From NCBI RefSeq assembly GCF_040364665.1, contig NZ_BAABWX010000001.1, positions 1,426,001-1,490,000 of the forward strand: a DNA stretch of 64,000 bases. The letters are read 5' to 3'. Positions 46,130 to 56,900 of this stretch are shown here, in pieces. How positions within the stretch are numbered: position 1 is the stretch's first letter; each line of letters opens with the position of its first letter. The position numbers and the translations under genes are program-made. The stretch comes from Cognatishimia sp. WU-CL00825 (GTDB taxonomy: Bacteria > Pseudomonadota > Alphaproteobacteria > Rhodobacterales > Rhodobacteraceae). Below the pieces are notes generated by a model that saw only the letters and a list, made by a program, of their open reading frames with translations, searched no databases and was not told the origin of the DNA.

Positions 46130-48064
46130 ATGAAGGACATCGTCGAGCTATTTGCAGAGCAATATTCGCAAACGCAAGAACAGGAAATGTCGTTGCAAGA
46201 GTATCTTCTTGGATGCCGTGACGACCCCAGCATGTACGCCAATGTCGCCGAACGAATGCTAAAAGCCATTGGCACTGAAGAGTTGGTTGATACATCAAAA
46301 GATGCCCAGCTCGGGCCTATTTTCCAGAATCGCACAATCAAACGATACGCCGCATTTCAAGACTTTTTTGGTATGGAAGACACGATCGAGCGTATTGTTG
46401 GCTACTTTCGTTATGCCGCACAGGGTTTAGAAGAACGCAAACAAATCCTATATCTTTTGGGTCCGGTTGGTGGCGGTAAATCTTCGCTTGCTGAACGCCT
46501 AAAGCGCTTGGTCGAAGAAGAACCGATCTATGTGTTGAAAGCTGGTGAGCAGGTCAGCCCCATTTTTGAATCTCCACTAGGGTTATTTGATCCAAGCACC
46601 TTGGGTCCCATGCTGGAGGATGAATACGGCATTGCCCGCCACCGGCTACCAGCTTTGATGTCTCCCTGGGCTGTGCGTCGTCTTGACGAATTTGATGGAG
46701 ATATTTCAAAGTTCTCTGTTGTCAAAATTCACCCCTCGCGATTGCGCCGAATTGGCATCACCAAGGTCGAACCCGGCGACGAAAACAACCAAGATATTTC
46801 CACGCTTGTTGGAAAAGTTGATATTCGAATGCTGGAGCATTTTAGTCAGGATAATCCTGATGCTTACAGTTTTTCGGGTGGTCTAAATCGCGCAAGCCAA
46901 GGCATTTTGGAATTTGTCGAAATGTTCAAAGCCCCGATCAAAATGCTGCATCCCCTGCTCACTGCGACGCAAGAGGGCAACTATATGGGCACCGAAAGCT
47001 TTGGGGCGATCCCATTTGGCGGTTTGATTTTGGCGCATTCCAACGAAAGTGAATGGCAGCAATTTAAGAATAACAAAAACAACGAAGCTTTCATTGACCG
47101 GGTCAGTATCGTCAAAGTGCCCTACTGCTTGCGGGTCTCGGGCGAAGCGCAGATTTATGCCAAACTGCTTGAGAACAGCGAACTGCGTGACGCGCCATGC
47201 GCTCCAGAAACCCTCAAAATCCTAAGCCGGTTCTCTGTACTATCGCGCATCAAACCTCATGAAAACTCTAACCTTTACAGCAAGATGCGGGTTTATGATG
47301 GTGAATCACTAAAGGACACCGACCCAAAAGCAAAAACTGTCCAAGAATACCAAGATGCCGCTGGTGTTGATGAAGGAATGGATGGCGTTTCGACCCGCTT
47401 TGCCTTCAAAGTTCTAAGCAACGTCTTCAATTACGACACCAAAGAGGTCGCAGCAGATCCGGTTCATCTAATGTACATCTTGGAACAAATGATCAAGCGC
47501 GAACAGTTTCCACCGGAAACCGAAACGCAATACCTTGAGTTCATAAAAACCGAATTGGCCCCACGCTACGAAGAGTTTATCGGCAATGAAATTCAAAAGG
47601 CTTATCTAGAAAGCTATTCAGAATACGGCCAAAACGTCTTTGACCGCTATATCTCTTACGCCGATGCTTGGATCGAAGAACAAGACTATAAAGATCCAGA
47701 TACAGGCCAGCTTTATAACCGCGAAGTTTTGGATGCTGAACTAAGTAAGACTGAAAAGCCGTGCGGGATTGCCAACCCAAAAGACTTCCGTAATGAAGTC
47801 GTTAAATTCGCCCTCAGACATCGCGCCAATACCGGCGAAAACCCGGTTTGGAATAGTTATGAAAAGCTACGAGACGTGATTGAAAAGCACATGTTCAGTC
47901 AAGTCGAAGAGCTGTTGCCGGTCATCAGCTTTGGCAGCAAGAAAGACGGTGACACAGAAAGCAAGCACATGGAATTCGTCAAACGGATGAAGGGCCATGG
48001 CTATACCGAGCGACAGGTCCGCCGCTTGGTAGAATGGTATATGCGTGTCAACAAGGCGGGGTAA
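46130..48064 (+). CDS. prkA: PrkA family serine protein kinase (YeaG)
   Basis: A 644-residue PrkA/YeaG. An N-terminal AAA-type region includes LLGPVGGGKSSLAERL near residue 110, then VKIHPSRLRRIGITKVEPGD and NRASQGILEFVEMFKAP, and a C-terminal kinase-related region. Homologues respond to starvation and stress. Start ATG 46130 with an ideal AGGAGGT nine bases before it. First gene of prkA-yeaH-spoVR, in which all three are known to be co-regulated. Confidence 0.94.
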   Translation: MKDIVELFAEQYSQTQEQEMSLQEYLLGCRDDPSMYANVAERMLKAIGTEELVDTSKDAQLGPIFQNRTIKRYAAFQDFFGMEDTIERIVGYFRYAAQGLEERKQILYLLGPVGGGKSSLAERLKRLVEEEPIYVLKAGEQVSPIFESPLGLFDPSTLGPMLEDEYGIARHRLPALMSPWAVRRLDEFDGDISKFSVVKIHPSRLRRIGITKVEPGDENNQDISTLVGKVDIRMLEHFSQDNPDAYSFSGGLNRASQGILEFVEMFKAPIKMLHPLLTATQEGNYMGTESFGAIPFGGLILAHSNESEWQQFKNNKNNEAFIDRVSIVKVPYCLRVSGEAQIYAKLLENSELRDAPCAPETLKILSRFSVLSRIKPHENSNLYSKMRVYDGESLKDTDPKAKTVQEYQDAAGVDEGMDGVSTRFAFKVLSNVFNYDTKEVAADPVHLMYILEQMIKREQFPPETETQYLEFIKTELAPRYEEFIGNEIQKAYLESYSEYGQNVFDRYISYADAWIEEQDYKDPDTGQLYNREVLDAELSKTEKPCGIANPKDFRNEVVKFALRHRANTGENPVWNSYEKLRDVIEKHMFSQVEELLPVISFGSKKDGDTESKHMEFVKRMKGHGYTERQVRRLVEWYMRVNKAG

Positions 48065-48071
48065 ACGCCGG

Positions 48072-49394
48072 ATGCATCACTTTATTGACAGACGACAGAA
48101 CCCAAAGGGCAAGAGCTTGGGAAACCGGCAAAGGTTTCTCAAACGCGCCCGTGAAAACATCAAAGAAATGGTTGATAAATCGGTGCGCGATAAATCCGTT
48201 GCCGGTGCCGACCGAGAGGGTGGCGAGCAAGTGACCATTCCCGCCAAGGGGATCAAAGAACCACAATTTGTGCATTCGTCCAAAGGCGGCCAGCGTGAAC
48301 ATGTGCTGCCTGGAAACAACGATTTTGTGGTCGGCGATAAAATCCCGCGACCCCAGGGTGGTGCTGGTGAGAACGGCAAAAAGGCCTCTGAAGATGGCGA
48401 AGGTGAGGATGGGTTTTCCTTTACTCTAACGCGCGAAGAGTATTTGGAAATCTTGTTTGAAGGATTGGAACTCCCAGACCTTGTTAAAAAGACTGCTGTG
48501 GAAACAGAAACCGTAGGAACGCGCCGCGCGGGGCTGACCACGGCTGGCTCTCCAAATAATTTAAATTTGGTCAGGACCATGCGTAATTCCTTGGGCCGCC
48601 GAATTGCGCTACAGCGACCAACCCAACAGCAAATGAAGGCCTTGCAAGCAGAGCTGGACGAGCTTTCCAATGTGCTGTTACCCAACGATTCTCAGCAAGC
48701 GCGGATTATCGAGCTTGAAGAAAAGCTGGCGCTGCTTGATAGGCGCCGCAAAGTTGTCGGCTATATTGACCCAATCGATTTACGCTATGACACCCATACT
48801 CCCGAAAAGATTAGAAACTCCAAGGCCGTTGTCTTTTGCCTCATGGATGTCTCTGGCTCGATGCAAGAACGCGAGAAAGACTTGGCAAAACGCTTTTTTA
48901 TGCTGCTGCATCTGTTTCTGGAACGCAGCTATGAGCGTACAGAAATCGTCTTTATCCGCCATACCCATCATGCCCAAGAAGTTGACGAGGAAACATTCTT
49001 TTATGCCCGTGAAACGGGCGGAACAATTGTCAGTACGGCACTAACAAAAATGAAAGAAATCATCGAGGAACGTTTTCCGATTGATGAATGGAATATCTAC
49101 GGTGCCCAAGCCTCGGACGGTGAAAACTTTGGCAGTGACAGTAAGAAGTGCAAAGCATTGATGTCAGAGTTTATTGCACCAATTTGCCAGTACTATGCCT
49201 ATGTCGAAATCGTTGGCGAAGAAGACCAAAACCTGTTGTCTGATGATACCGCTGGTGCTGATCTTTGGCAGGAATTCCGCAAGGTACACGAAATCTGCCC
49301 ACAGTTTGAAATGCGCAGAGTAGCGCAAGCCAGTCATATCTACCCAATTTTTCGTGATCTCTTTTCAGCGAGCCATGCCAAGGGGGGCACATGA
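48072..49394 (+). CDS. YeaH/YhbH family (DUF444) protein
   Basis: A 440-residue protein. The start MHHFIDRRQNPKGKSLGNRQRF matches the family; an in-frame GTG at 48045 is less likely because it overlaps prkA. The middle part is charged; from about residue 250 there is a von Willebrand A-like domain with MDVSGSMQ (MIDAS DxSxS). In E. coli the homologue works with the YeaG kinase. Overlaps spoVR by 4 bases. Confidence 0.92.
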   Translation: MHHFIDRRQNPKGKSLGNRQRFLKRARENIKEMVDKSVRDKSVAGADREGGEQVTIPAKGIKEPQFVHSSKGGQREHVLPGNNDFVVGDKIPRPQGGAGENGKKASEDGEGEDGFSFTLTREEYLEILFEGLELPDLVKKTAVETETVGTRRAGLTTAGSPNNLNLVRTMRNSLGRRIALQRPTQQQMKALQAELDELSNVLLPNDSQQARIIELEEKLALLDRRRKVVGYIDPIDLRYDTHTPEKIRNSKAVVFCLMDVSGSMQEREKDLAKRFFMLLHLFLERSYERTEIVFIRHTHHAQEVDEETFFYARETGGTIVSTALTKMKEIIEERFPIDEWNIYGAQASDGENFGSDSKKCKALMSEFIAPICQYYAYVEIVGEEDQNLLSDDTAGADLWQEFRKVHEICPQFEMRRVAQASHIYPIFRDLFSASHAKGGT

Positions 49395-50923
49395 CAAAAA
49401 AACCATTATTGTTTGATGGCCCTGAGTGGTCCTTTGAATTGCTTAGTCAGACGCATGACGCCATTGAAGAAATTGCTTTGGGCGAACTTGGGTTAGATGT
49501 TTACCCAAATCAAATTGAGATCATCAGCTCTGAGCAAATGCTGGATGCATATTCTTGTGTCGGCTTACCCTTGATGTACCAACATTGGTCCTATGGAAAA
49601 CGTTTTGCGCGGGACGAGGCGTTGTACCGAACGGGGCGACAGGGGCTCGCCTATGAAATTGTCATCAATTCCAACCCCTGCATCAGCTATAATATGGAAG
49701 AAAACACCATGGCCATGCAAACCCTGGTGATGGCGCACGCGGCCTTTGGGCATAATCATTTCTTTAAAAACAACTATTTGTTCAAGAACTGGACGGACGC
49801 GTCGGCCATTCATGACTATTTAGCCTTTGCGAAGAATTTTGTCGCAAATTGCGAAGAACGCTATGGATTGGAAGCCGTTGAAACAATTCTTGACGCGGCA
49901 CATGCGCTTCAAACGCAGGGTGTTTTTCGGTATGGCCGCCCTCCCCGGCCCTCAGCCGAAGAATTGCAGGCCATGCAGCGCCAGCGCGATGGGTTTGTCA
50001 GCCAGCAGAGCGTGCTGGACCTGTGGACCGATAATACCATGGGAAATACCCCCGCTGCACACACCAGCGCTGATACAAATGCCCAGGACCGCAAGCAGGC
50101 AATGAACCTTCCACAGGAAAATATTCTGTATTTTCTGGAAAAGCATAGTCCCAGCCTGAAATCATGGGAGCGCGAGCTGATCAGAATTGTGCGCTATCTC
50201 GCCCAATACTTTTACCCTCAAAAACAAACCAAGGTGATGAACGAAGGTTGTGCAACTTTCACGCACTATTTCATCGTCAATCGGCTGTTCGAAAAGGGGT
50301 TGATTTCCGAGGGCGCATTTATGGAAATCATGCACAGCCATACCAATGTTGTTCTGCAACCGGACTTCAACGACCCAAGATATAGCGGCCTAAATCCCTA
50401 CGCTTTGGGCTTTGCGATGATGCAAGACATTCGCCGGATATGTGAGCAGCCTACACAAGAAGACCGTGATTGGTTTCCAGGCCTGGCCGGTGAGCCCGAT
50501 TGGAAAGCCGTGCTGCGTGACGCCTGGGCCAACTTCCGCGATGAGAGCTTCATTTTGCAATTTCTCTCTCCTCATCTGATGCGCAAATTTAAGCTGTTTA
50601 TGTTATCTGATGATGCCAAACAGCCAAATTTCATCGTCAGCGATATCCACAACAGTCGAGGTTATAAAAATATTCGATCGGCGCTGGCTCAATCCTACAA
50701 CCTATCTTACCAAGAGCCCGATATTCAGGTGAGTGATGCAAACTTGCGCGGCGACCGAGAGCTAAAACTGACGCACACAGTGCGCAACGGCATCAATCTG
50801 GACCCGAAGAACCGTGACGCTGTGCTAAAACATGTGCGTCGTCTTTGGGGTTATGACGTTAGCTTGACCGCCAGAGACCAAATCACCGATGCACGCATTT
50901 CCCACACTTCGACTGCGGCCTAA
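49391..50923 (+). CDS. SpoVR family protein (YcgB-like)
   Basis: A 510-residue SpoVR/YcgB homologue. Conserved features: HWSYGKRFARDE, EIVINSNPCISYNMEENTMA, and the NEGCATFTHYFIVNRL metal-binding-like region. Molecular function is unknown; co-occurrence with PrkA and YeaH is characteristic. Translationally coupled to the upstream gene. A 6-base gap separates its stop from the end of the convergent uvrD-like gene. Confidence 0.93.
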   Translation: MTKKPLLFDGPEWSFELLSQTHDAIEEIALGELGLDVYPNQIEIISSEQMLDAYSCVGLPLMYQHWSYGKRFARDEALYRTGRQGLAYEIVINSNPCISYNMEENTMAMQTLVMAHAAFGHNHFFKNNYLFKNWTDASAIHDYLAFAKNFVANCEERYGLEAVETILDAAHALQTQGVFRYGRPPRPSAEELQAMQRQRDGFVSQQSVLDLWTDNTMGNTPAAHTSADTNAQDRKQAMNLPQENILYFLEKHSPSLKSWERELIRIVRYLAQYFYPQKQTKVMNEGCATFTHYFIVNRLFEKGLISEGAFMEIMHSHTNVVLQPDFNDPRYSGLNPYALGFAMMQDIRRICEQPTQEDRDWFPGLAGEPDWKAVLRDAWANFRDESFILQFLSPHLMRKFKLFMLSDDAKQPNFIVSDIHNSRGYKNIRSALAQSYNLSYQEPDIQVSDANLRGDRELKLTHTVRNGINLDPKNRDAVLKHVRRLWGYDVSLTARDQITDARISHTSTAA

Positions 50924-50929
50924 TGGCAG

Positions 50930-53362
50930 CTAGAACGGCACATCAGTTGAAACACTTACGAATTTGGCCACGACCTTTTTTTCACCGGCCTTGTCAAATT
51001 CGATCACGAGCTTATCGCCTTCGATCTCCATAATCTCGCCATAGCCAAATTTTTGATGAAACACCCGATCCCCAATCGAATGGCTCGATACGGCCTCTAG
51101 ATCGATGATCGTGTTTTTGCTTTCCTTTGGCTGGCTGACGCCCCGGACGCCAGATCTGGCTTGCAGCCTTTTCCAACCTGGAGAGTTATAGGTATTGGCT
51201 GCGTGAACTTTGGACTGCACGCCACCGCCAAAATCGCCAGCCGTATTTGCATAGCCACCGCCATACAAACCAGGTGCCGTTAGCACATCAACATTACTTT
51301 CCGGCAATTCATCAATGAAGCGACTTGGCAATTGGGATTGCCATTGCCCAAACACTTGTCGGTTCGCCGCAAATGAAATTGTGCACACTTCTTCAGCACG
51401 GGTGATGCCAACATATGCAAGCCGCCGCTCTTCCTCTAGGCCCTTCATACCGCTTTCGTCCATCGAACGTTGTGAAGGAAACAAACCATCTTCCCAACCC
51501 GGAAGAAAGACAGCTGGAAATTCCAAACCTTTGGCTGCATGCAAAGTCATTATGCTAATTTTCGCGTCTGAATCTTGGCTCTCGTTGTCCATTATCAAAC
51601 TTACATGCTCGAGAAATCCTTGCAAGTTTTCAAATGTTTCCAAAGCCTTGACCAGCTCTTTTAAGTTCTCCAACCTACCGGGGGCCTCGGGTGTTTTGTC
51701 GTTTTGCCACATCGCGGTATAGCCGGATTCGTCCAATATCACTTCTGCCAATTCCATGTGGCTCAATTGGTTCTGCGCCGGCTGCATACGCATCGCCGTT
51801 TGCGTCAACCCAGTGTCAATGACGTCCTCGTCATTGCTGGGCACTTCAGCCATGCGCTGCACCGCAAGCCCGCGCCAGCGATCGATGGCATCCACCAAAA
51901 TGGCCAATTCCTTGGCCCCTTTGCCGCCGATGCCCTTTTCACTTAATAAGATGCGCGCCCCTTCCATAAGCGACACACCATTGGCACGGGCACAGGTTTG
52001 AATTTTTTGTTGCGCCACATTGCCAAGCCCCCTTTTGGGGGTGTTCACAATGCGCTCAAACGCCAAATCGTCATCCGGGCTGGTGACAACGCGAAAATAG
52101 GCCATGGCATCGCGGATCTCTAGGCGTTCGTAAAATCGAGGACCGCCGATGACACGATAGGGAAGACCAATCGTTAAAAACCGGTCCTCAAATGCGCGCA
52201 TCTGATGGGACGCGCGAACCAAAATTGCCATGTCTTCTAGGCTAAACCCACGCATCCCACGGGTACCACTCTGCATGGCTTCGACTTCTTCACCAATCCA
52301 GCGGGCTTCAACCTCGCCATCCCAATGGCCAATCAGCCGCAGCTTTTCGCCATCTTCGCGCTCAGTCCAAAGTGTTTTGCCAAGCCGGGTTTCATTTCCA
52401 GAAATAACCGCAGATGCCGCAGCCAGAATATGCTGCGTAGAACGATAATTCTGCTCTAGCCGCACCACTTTGGCGCCGGGGAAGTCTTTTTCAAACTTAA
52501 GAATATTCCCGACCTCGGCACCACGCCAACCATAGATAGATTGATCGTCATCGCCCACACAGCAAATGTTCTTATGCCCGCCTGCTATCAGACGCAGCCA
52601 AAGATATTGCGCAACATTGGTATCCTGATACTCATCCACAAGCACATACCGGAACCATCGTTGGTATTGCCGCAGCACATCCGGGTGCGTTTGAAAAATC
52701 GTCACGACATGCAGCAACAAATCACCAAAATCAACGGCATTGAGCTCTGACAATCGTTTTTGATACTGCGCGTACAACTCACCACCCCGGTGATTAAACG
52801 ACCCTGCATCTGCAGCAGGCAGCTTCTCCGGCGTAAGCGCCTTATTCTTCCAGGCGTCAATCAAGCCCGCAAGTTGGCGCGCAGGCCAACGCTTTTCGTC
52901 AATGTCAGCCGCTTTCAAAAGTTGTTTCAGCAACCTAATTTGGTCATCCGTATCAAGAATTGTAAAATTTGATTTTAAGCCAACCAGCTCTGCATGACGG
53001 CGCAACAATTTGACACAGATCGCATGGAACGTCCCCAGCCAGGGCATGCCTTCCACCGCGTGCCCAAGCATTTGCCCGACACGGTTTTTCATTTCACGGG
53101 CGGCTTTGTTGGTAAACGTCACCGCAAGCACTTCGTTAGGTTGCGCGCGCCCCGTGTTCAACAAATGCACAATGCGCGATGTCAAAGCTTTCGTTTTACC
53201 AGTGCCGGCCCCCGCCAACATCAAAACCGGCCCATCAAGCGCCTCAACAGCTTCTCGCTGCGCGGGATTCAACGCATCTAAATAGGGAGTCGGTCGCGCC
53301 GCCATGGCACGAGCGGAAAGCGAGGCGCTCTCAAAGGCGTCATTTTCGTCAAAACTGCTCAT
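50930..53362 (-). CDS. UvrD/PcrA-family ATP-dependent DNA helicase
   Basis: An 810-residue superfamily 1 helicase for mismatch and nucleotide excision repair or replication-fork processing. LNPAQREAVEALDGPVLMLA leads to Walker A AGAGTGKTKALTSRI, then VDEYQDTN (motif II), DDQSIYGWRGAEVGN (III) and LEQNYRSTQHIL (IV). MTLHAAKGLEFPAVF and ERRLAYVGITRAEE are motifs V and VI. A C-terminal Tudor-like segment (HQKFGYGEIMEIEGDKLVIE) is PcrA/UvrD-like. The ATG at 53362 begins MSSFDENDAFES; an upstream start is possible. Confidence 0.92.
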   Translation of the reverse strand: MSSFDENDAFESASLSARAMAARPTPYLDALNPAQREAVEALDGPVLMLAGAGTGKTKALTSRIVHLLNTGRAQPNEVLAVTFTNKAAREMKNRVGQMLGHAVEGMPWLGTFHAICVKLLRRHAELVGLKSNFTILDTDDQIRLLKQLLKAADIDEKRWPARQLAGLIDAWKNKALTPEKLPAADAGSFNHRGGELYAQYQKRLSELNAVDFGDLLLHVVTIFQTHPDVLRQYQRWFRYVLVDEYQDTNVAQYLWLRLIAGGHKNICCVGDDDQSIYGWRGAEVGNILKFEKDFPGAKVVRLEQNYRSTQHILAAASAVISGNETRLGKTLWTEREDGEKLRLIGHWDGEVEARWIGEEVEAMQSGTRGMRGFSLEDMAILVRASHQMRAFEDRFLTIGLPYRVIGGPRFYERLEIRDAMAYFRVVTSPDDDLAFERIVNTPKRGLGNVAQQKIQTCARANGVSLMEGARILLSEKGIGGKGAKELAILVDAIDRWRGLAVQRMAEVPSNDEDVIDTGLTQTAMRMQPAQNQLSHMELAEVILDESGYTAMWQNDKTPEAPGRLENLKELVKALETFENLQGFLEHVSLIMDNESQDSDAKISIMTLHAAKGLEFPAVFLPGWEDGLFPSQRSMDESGMKGLEEERRLAYVGITRAEEVCTISFAANRQVFGQWQSQLPSRFIDELPESNVDVLTAPGLYGGGYANTAGDFGGGVQSKVHAANTYNSPGWKRLQARSGVRGVSQPKESKNTIIDLEAVSSHSIGDRVFHQKFGYGEIMEIEGDKLVIEFDKAGEKKVVAKFVSVSTDVPF

Positions 53363-53957
53363 GGCCGACACCGTACCAACTAGGTACACCAATGAAAAGA
53401 CACGTTCTCTTAATGTTCCTCTATTTCCAGCAGGCCAACTCCGCTCATTTAGTATTGCAAAATTGCCATTTGAATATTTAGCAATAACTCATGCATCTTG
53501 AGCTCGGCCTTACTTTACGCCTTGCGCTTAAACGAAAGTCCTATGCATCGGCATCTTCCCAGCTTAGCAAGCTACCCATTTTCAGGCTTAACTTTCAAAT
53601 GTATCGAATTTAAGTCAGGGAAAGGGGACAAATCCAGCGTTCTAGATTCGTAAATTTTATCTGTTAGCGCTACACAGTTTTTGTCATGAATTACCCCCGG
53701 TTTGCAATCCAACACACTTAACTGCTCCCATAACGCGAATGAATGACATTAATACTGACCTATTTTGATCCACTTTCTAACAAATTGTTACCGAAATGAG
53801 CAATTGTCCAAAAAAAATTGACATTTAGGGTGGTAAACGGATCAGATTTTCACGCAAATGCGCGTGACATCCGTATTGCTTGGTATTGATTCAGGCGGTT
53901 TCCATGCCGTAGCCAGTGCACACACAAAAGCAGGTTCTCTAAAGGGGCATCTACCCG
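53363..53957. promoter_or_regulatory. Divergent intergenic region uvrD / pyc
   Basis: 595 bases without a supported gene, AT-rich compared with its neighbours. A possible sigma-70 promoter for pyc is TTGACA (53818-53823), a 17-base spacer and a weak ATCAGA (53841-53846). Nothing else was recognised. Confidence 0.4.
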
Positions 53958-56900
53958 ATGACAGACTTCAAAAAGATTCTTATTGCCAACCGCGGCGAAA
54001 TCGCGATCCGCGTTATGCGCGCAGCCAACGAAATGGGAAAAGCCACGGTTGCGGTCTTTGCCGAGGAAGACAAGTTGAGCTTGCACCGTTTCAAGGCGGA
54101 CGAAGCATATCGAATTGGTGAAGGTATGGGGCCAGTCGCGGCCTATTTGAGTATCGAAGAAATCATTCGTGTAGCACGTGAAAGTGGCGCAGATGCAATC
54201 CACCCGGGCTACGGGCTTTTGTCTGAAAATCCGGATTTTGTGGACGCATGTGCTGCCAACGGTATTACATTTATCGGCCCAAAAGCTGAAACCATGCGCG
54301 CGCTTGGTGATAAAGCAAGCGCACGACGTGTCGCGGTTGAAGCAGGCGTGCCTGTAATTCCGGCCACAGAAGTCCTTGGCGACGATATGACAGCCATTAA
54401 GAAAGAAGCCAAAGAGGTCGGCTACCCATTGATGCTTAAGGCGTCTTGGGGTGGCGGGGGTCGCGGTATGCGCCCTATCTATGGTGAAGATGAGGTTGAA
54501 GAGAAAATCCTGGAAGGTCGTCGCGAAGCAGAGGCTGCTTTTGGCAATGACGAGGGTTACCTGGAAAAGATGATCACGCGGGCGCGTCACGTCGAGGTGC
54601 AGATTTTGGGTGACAAACATGGCGGCATGTATCACCTATATGAGCGCGATTGTTCGGTTCAACGGCGCAACCAAAAAGTTGTTGAACGCGCCCCTGCCCC
54701 CTATTTGACCGAAGCGCAGCGCACCGAGATTTGCGAACTTGGCTATAAGATTTGTAAACACGTCAACTATGAGTGCGCCGGCACAGTTGAATTCCTTATG
54801 GATATGGAAACCGGCAAATTCTATTTCATCGAAGTTAACCCGCGCGTTCAGGTCGAACATACTGTAACTGAAGAAGTCACCGGCATCGATATTGTGCAAT
54901 CACAGATTCTGATTGCTGAAGGCAAAACCATTGCCCAAGCCACAGGCAAAGCAGCACAAAGCGATATCTTCCTGAACGGCCATGCTCTGCAAACACGGGT
55001 CACAACCGAAGATCCAAGCAATAACTTTATTCCAGACTACGGACGTATCACCGCGTATCGCTCTGCGACCGGCATGGGCATCCGTCTAGATGGCGGCACG
55101 GCCTACGCAGGCGGTGTTATCACCCGATTTTATGACAGCCTGTTGACCAAGGTGACTGCCTGGGCCCCCACACCTGAAAAAGCCATCAAACGAATGGATC
55201 GTGCTCTGCGCGAATTCCGTATCCGGGGTGTGTCTACCAATATCGCTTTTGTCGAAAACTTGCTTAAACATCCGACATTCCTCGATTATTCCTATACCAC
55301 GACCTTTATCGACAACACGCCGGAATTGTTTCAATTCCAAAAACGTCGAGATCGCGGCACTAAGGTTTTGACATATATTGCCGACATTTCCGTCAACGGA
55401 CATCCAGAGACCGAAGGCCGCGCAGAACCCTCTGCAGATCTGAAAGCCCCAGTACCTCCACAGAAGCGGGCCGAGCCCGCGATGGGCACGCGAAATCTGT
55501 TGGAACAGAAAGGGCCACAGGCTGTGGCCGACTGGATGAAACAGCAAAAACAACTGCTGCTGACAGATACAACCATGCGGGACGGCCATCAGTCTTTGCT
55601 GGCCACGCGCATGCGGTCTGTAGACATGTTGAAAGTGGCCCCAAGCTATGCCGCGAATTTGCCACAGCTGTTTTCAATGGAATGCTGGGGTGGCGCGACT
55701 TTTGACGTGGCTTATCGGTTCTTGCAGGAATGCCCGTGGCAACGCCTGCGCGATCTTCGCACCCGTATGCCCAACCTGATGACCCAAATGTTGCTGCGCG
55801 CTTCCAACGGCGTCGGTTATACAAATTACCCTGACAATGTGGTTCAGGGCTTTGTAAAACAGGCGGCAACATCTGGCATTGATGTCTTCCGCGTTTTTGA
55901 CAGCCTGAACTGGGTTGAAAATATGCGTGTGGCTATGGACGCGGTGATTGAATCCAACAAGGTTTGCGAAGGCACAATCTGTTATACCGGCGATATTCTT
56001 GATCCAAGCCGCGCCAAATACGACCTAAAATACTATGTGGGCATGGCAAAAGATCTAGAATCCGCCGGTGCACATGTCTTGGGCCTTAAGGACATGTCAG
56101 GTCTGCTGAAACCAGCGGCAGCAAAGGTTTTGATCAGCACGCTGAAACAAGAAACCGGCTTGCCCATTCACTTCCACACGCATGACACGTCAGGAATCGC
56201 TGGCGCAACCATTCTGGCAGCTGCAGATGCCGGTGTTGACGCAGTTGATGCGGCGATGGATTCCTTTAGTGGTGGCACATCGCAGCCTTGCCTTGGCTCT
56301 ATTGTCGAAGCTCTGCGTAACACCGACCGCGACACAGGCATTGATATCAAAGCCGTACGTGAGATCAGCGATTACTGGGAAGGGGTGCGTGCCCAATATG
56401 CCGCCTTTGAAAGCGGTATGGCTGCCCCGGCCTCGGAGGTCTATCTGCACGAAATGCCAGGTGGTCAGTTTACCAACTTGAAAGCCCAAGCCCGCTCACT
56501 GGGGCTTGAGGATCGCTGGCACGAAGTGGCGCAAACCTATGCCGACGTGAACCAGATGTTTGGCGATATTGTCAAAGTTACACCATCCTCCAAAGTGGTC
56601 GGAGATATGGCCTTGATGATGGTTAGCCAAGGATTGAGCCGTGCGGAAGTTGAAAATCCGGAAAAGGATGTCGCCTTCCCAGATTCAGTGGTTGATATGA
56701 TGCGGGGCAACCTGGGACAACCTCCTGGCGGCTTCCCCAAAGACATCCTGAGCAAAGTGCTCAAAGGAGAAGCACCAAATACTCAACGCCCTGGCGCACA
56801 TCTTGAGCCTGTCGATATCGAAGCGTCGCGCGCGGAATTGTCCAAGGAATTGAATGGCTTTACCGTCGATGACGAAGACCTGAACGGCTATCTGATGTAT

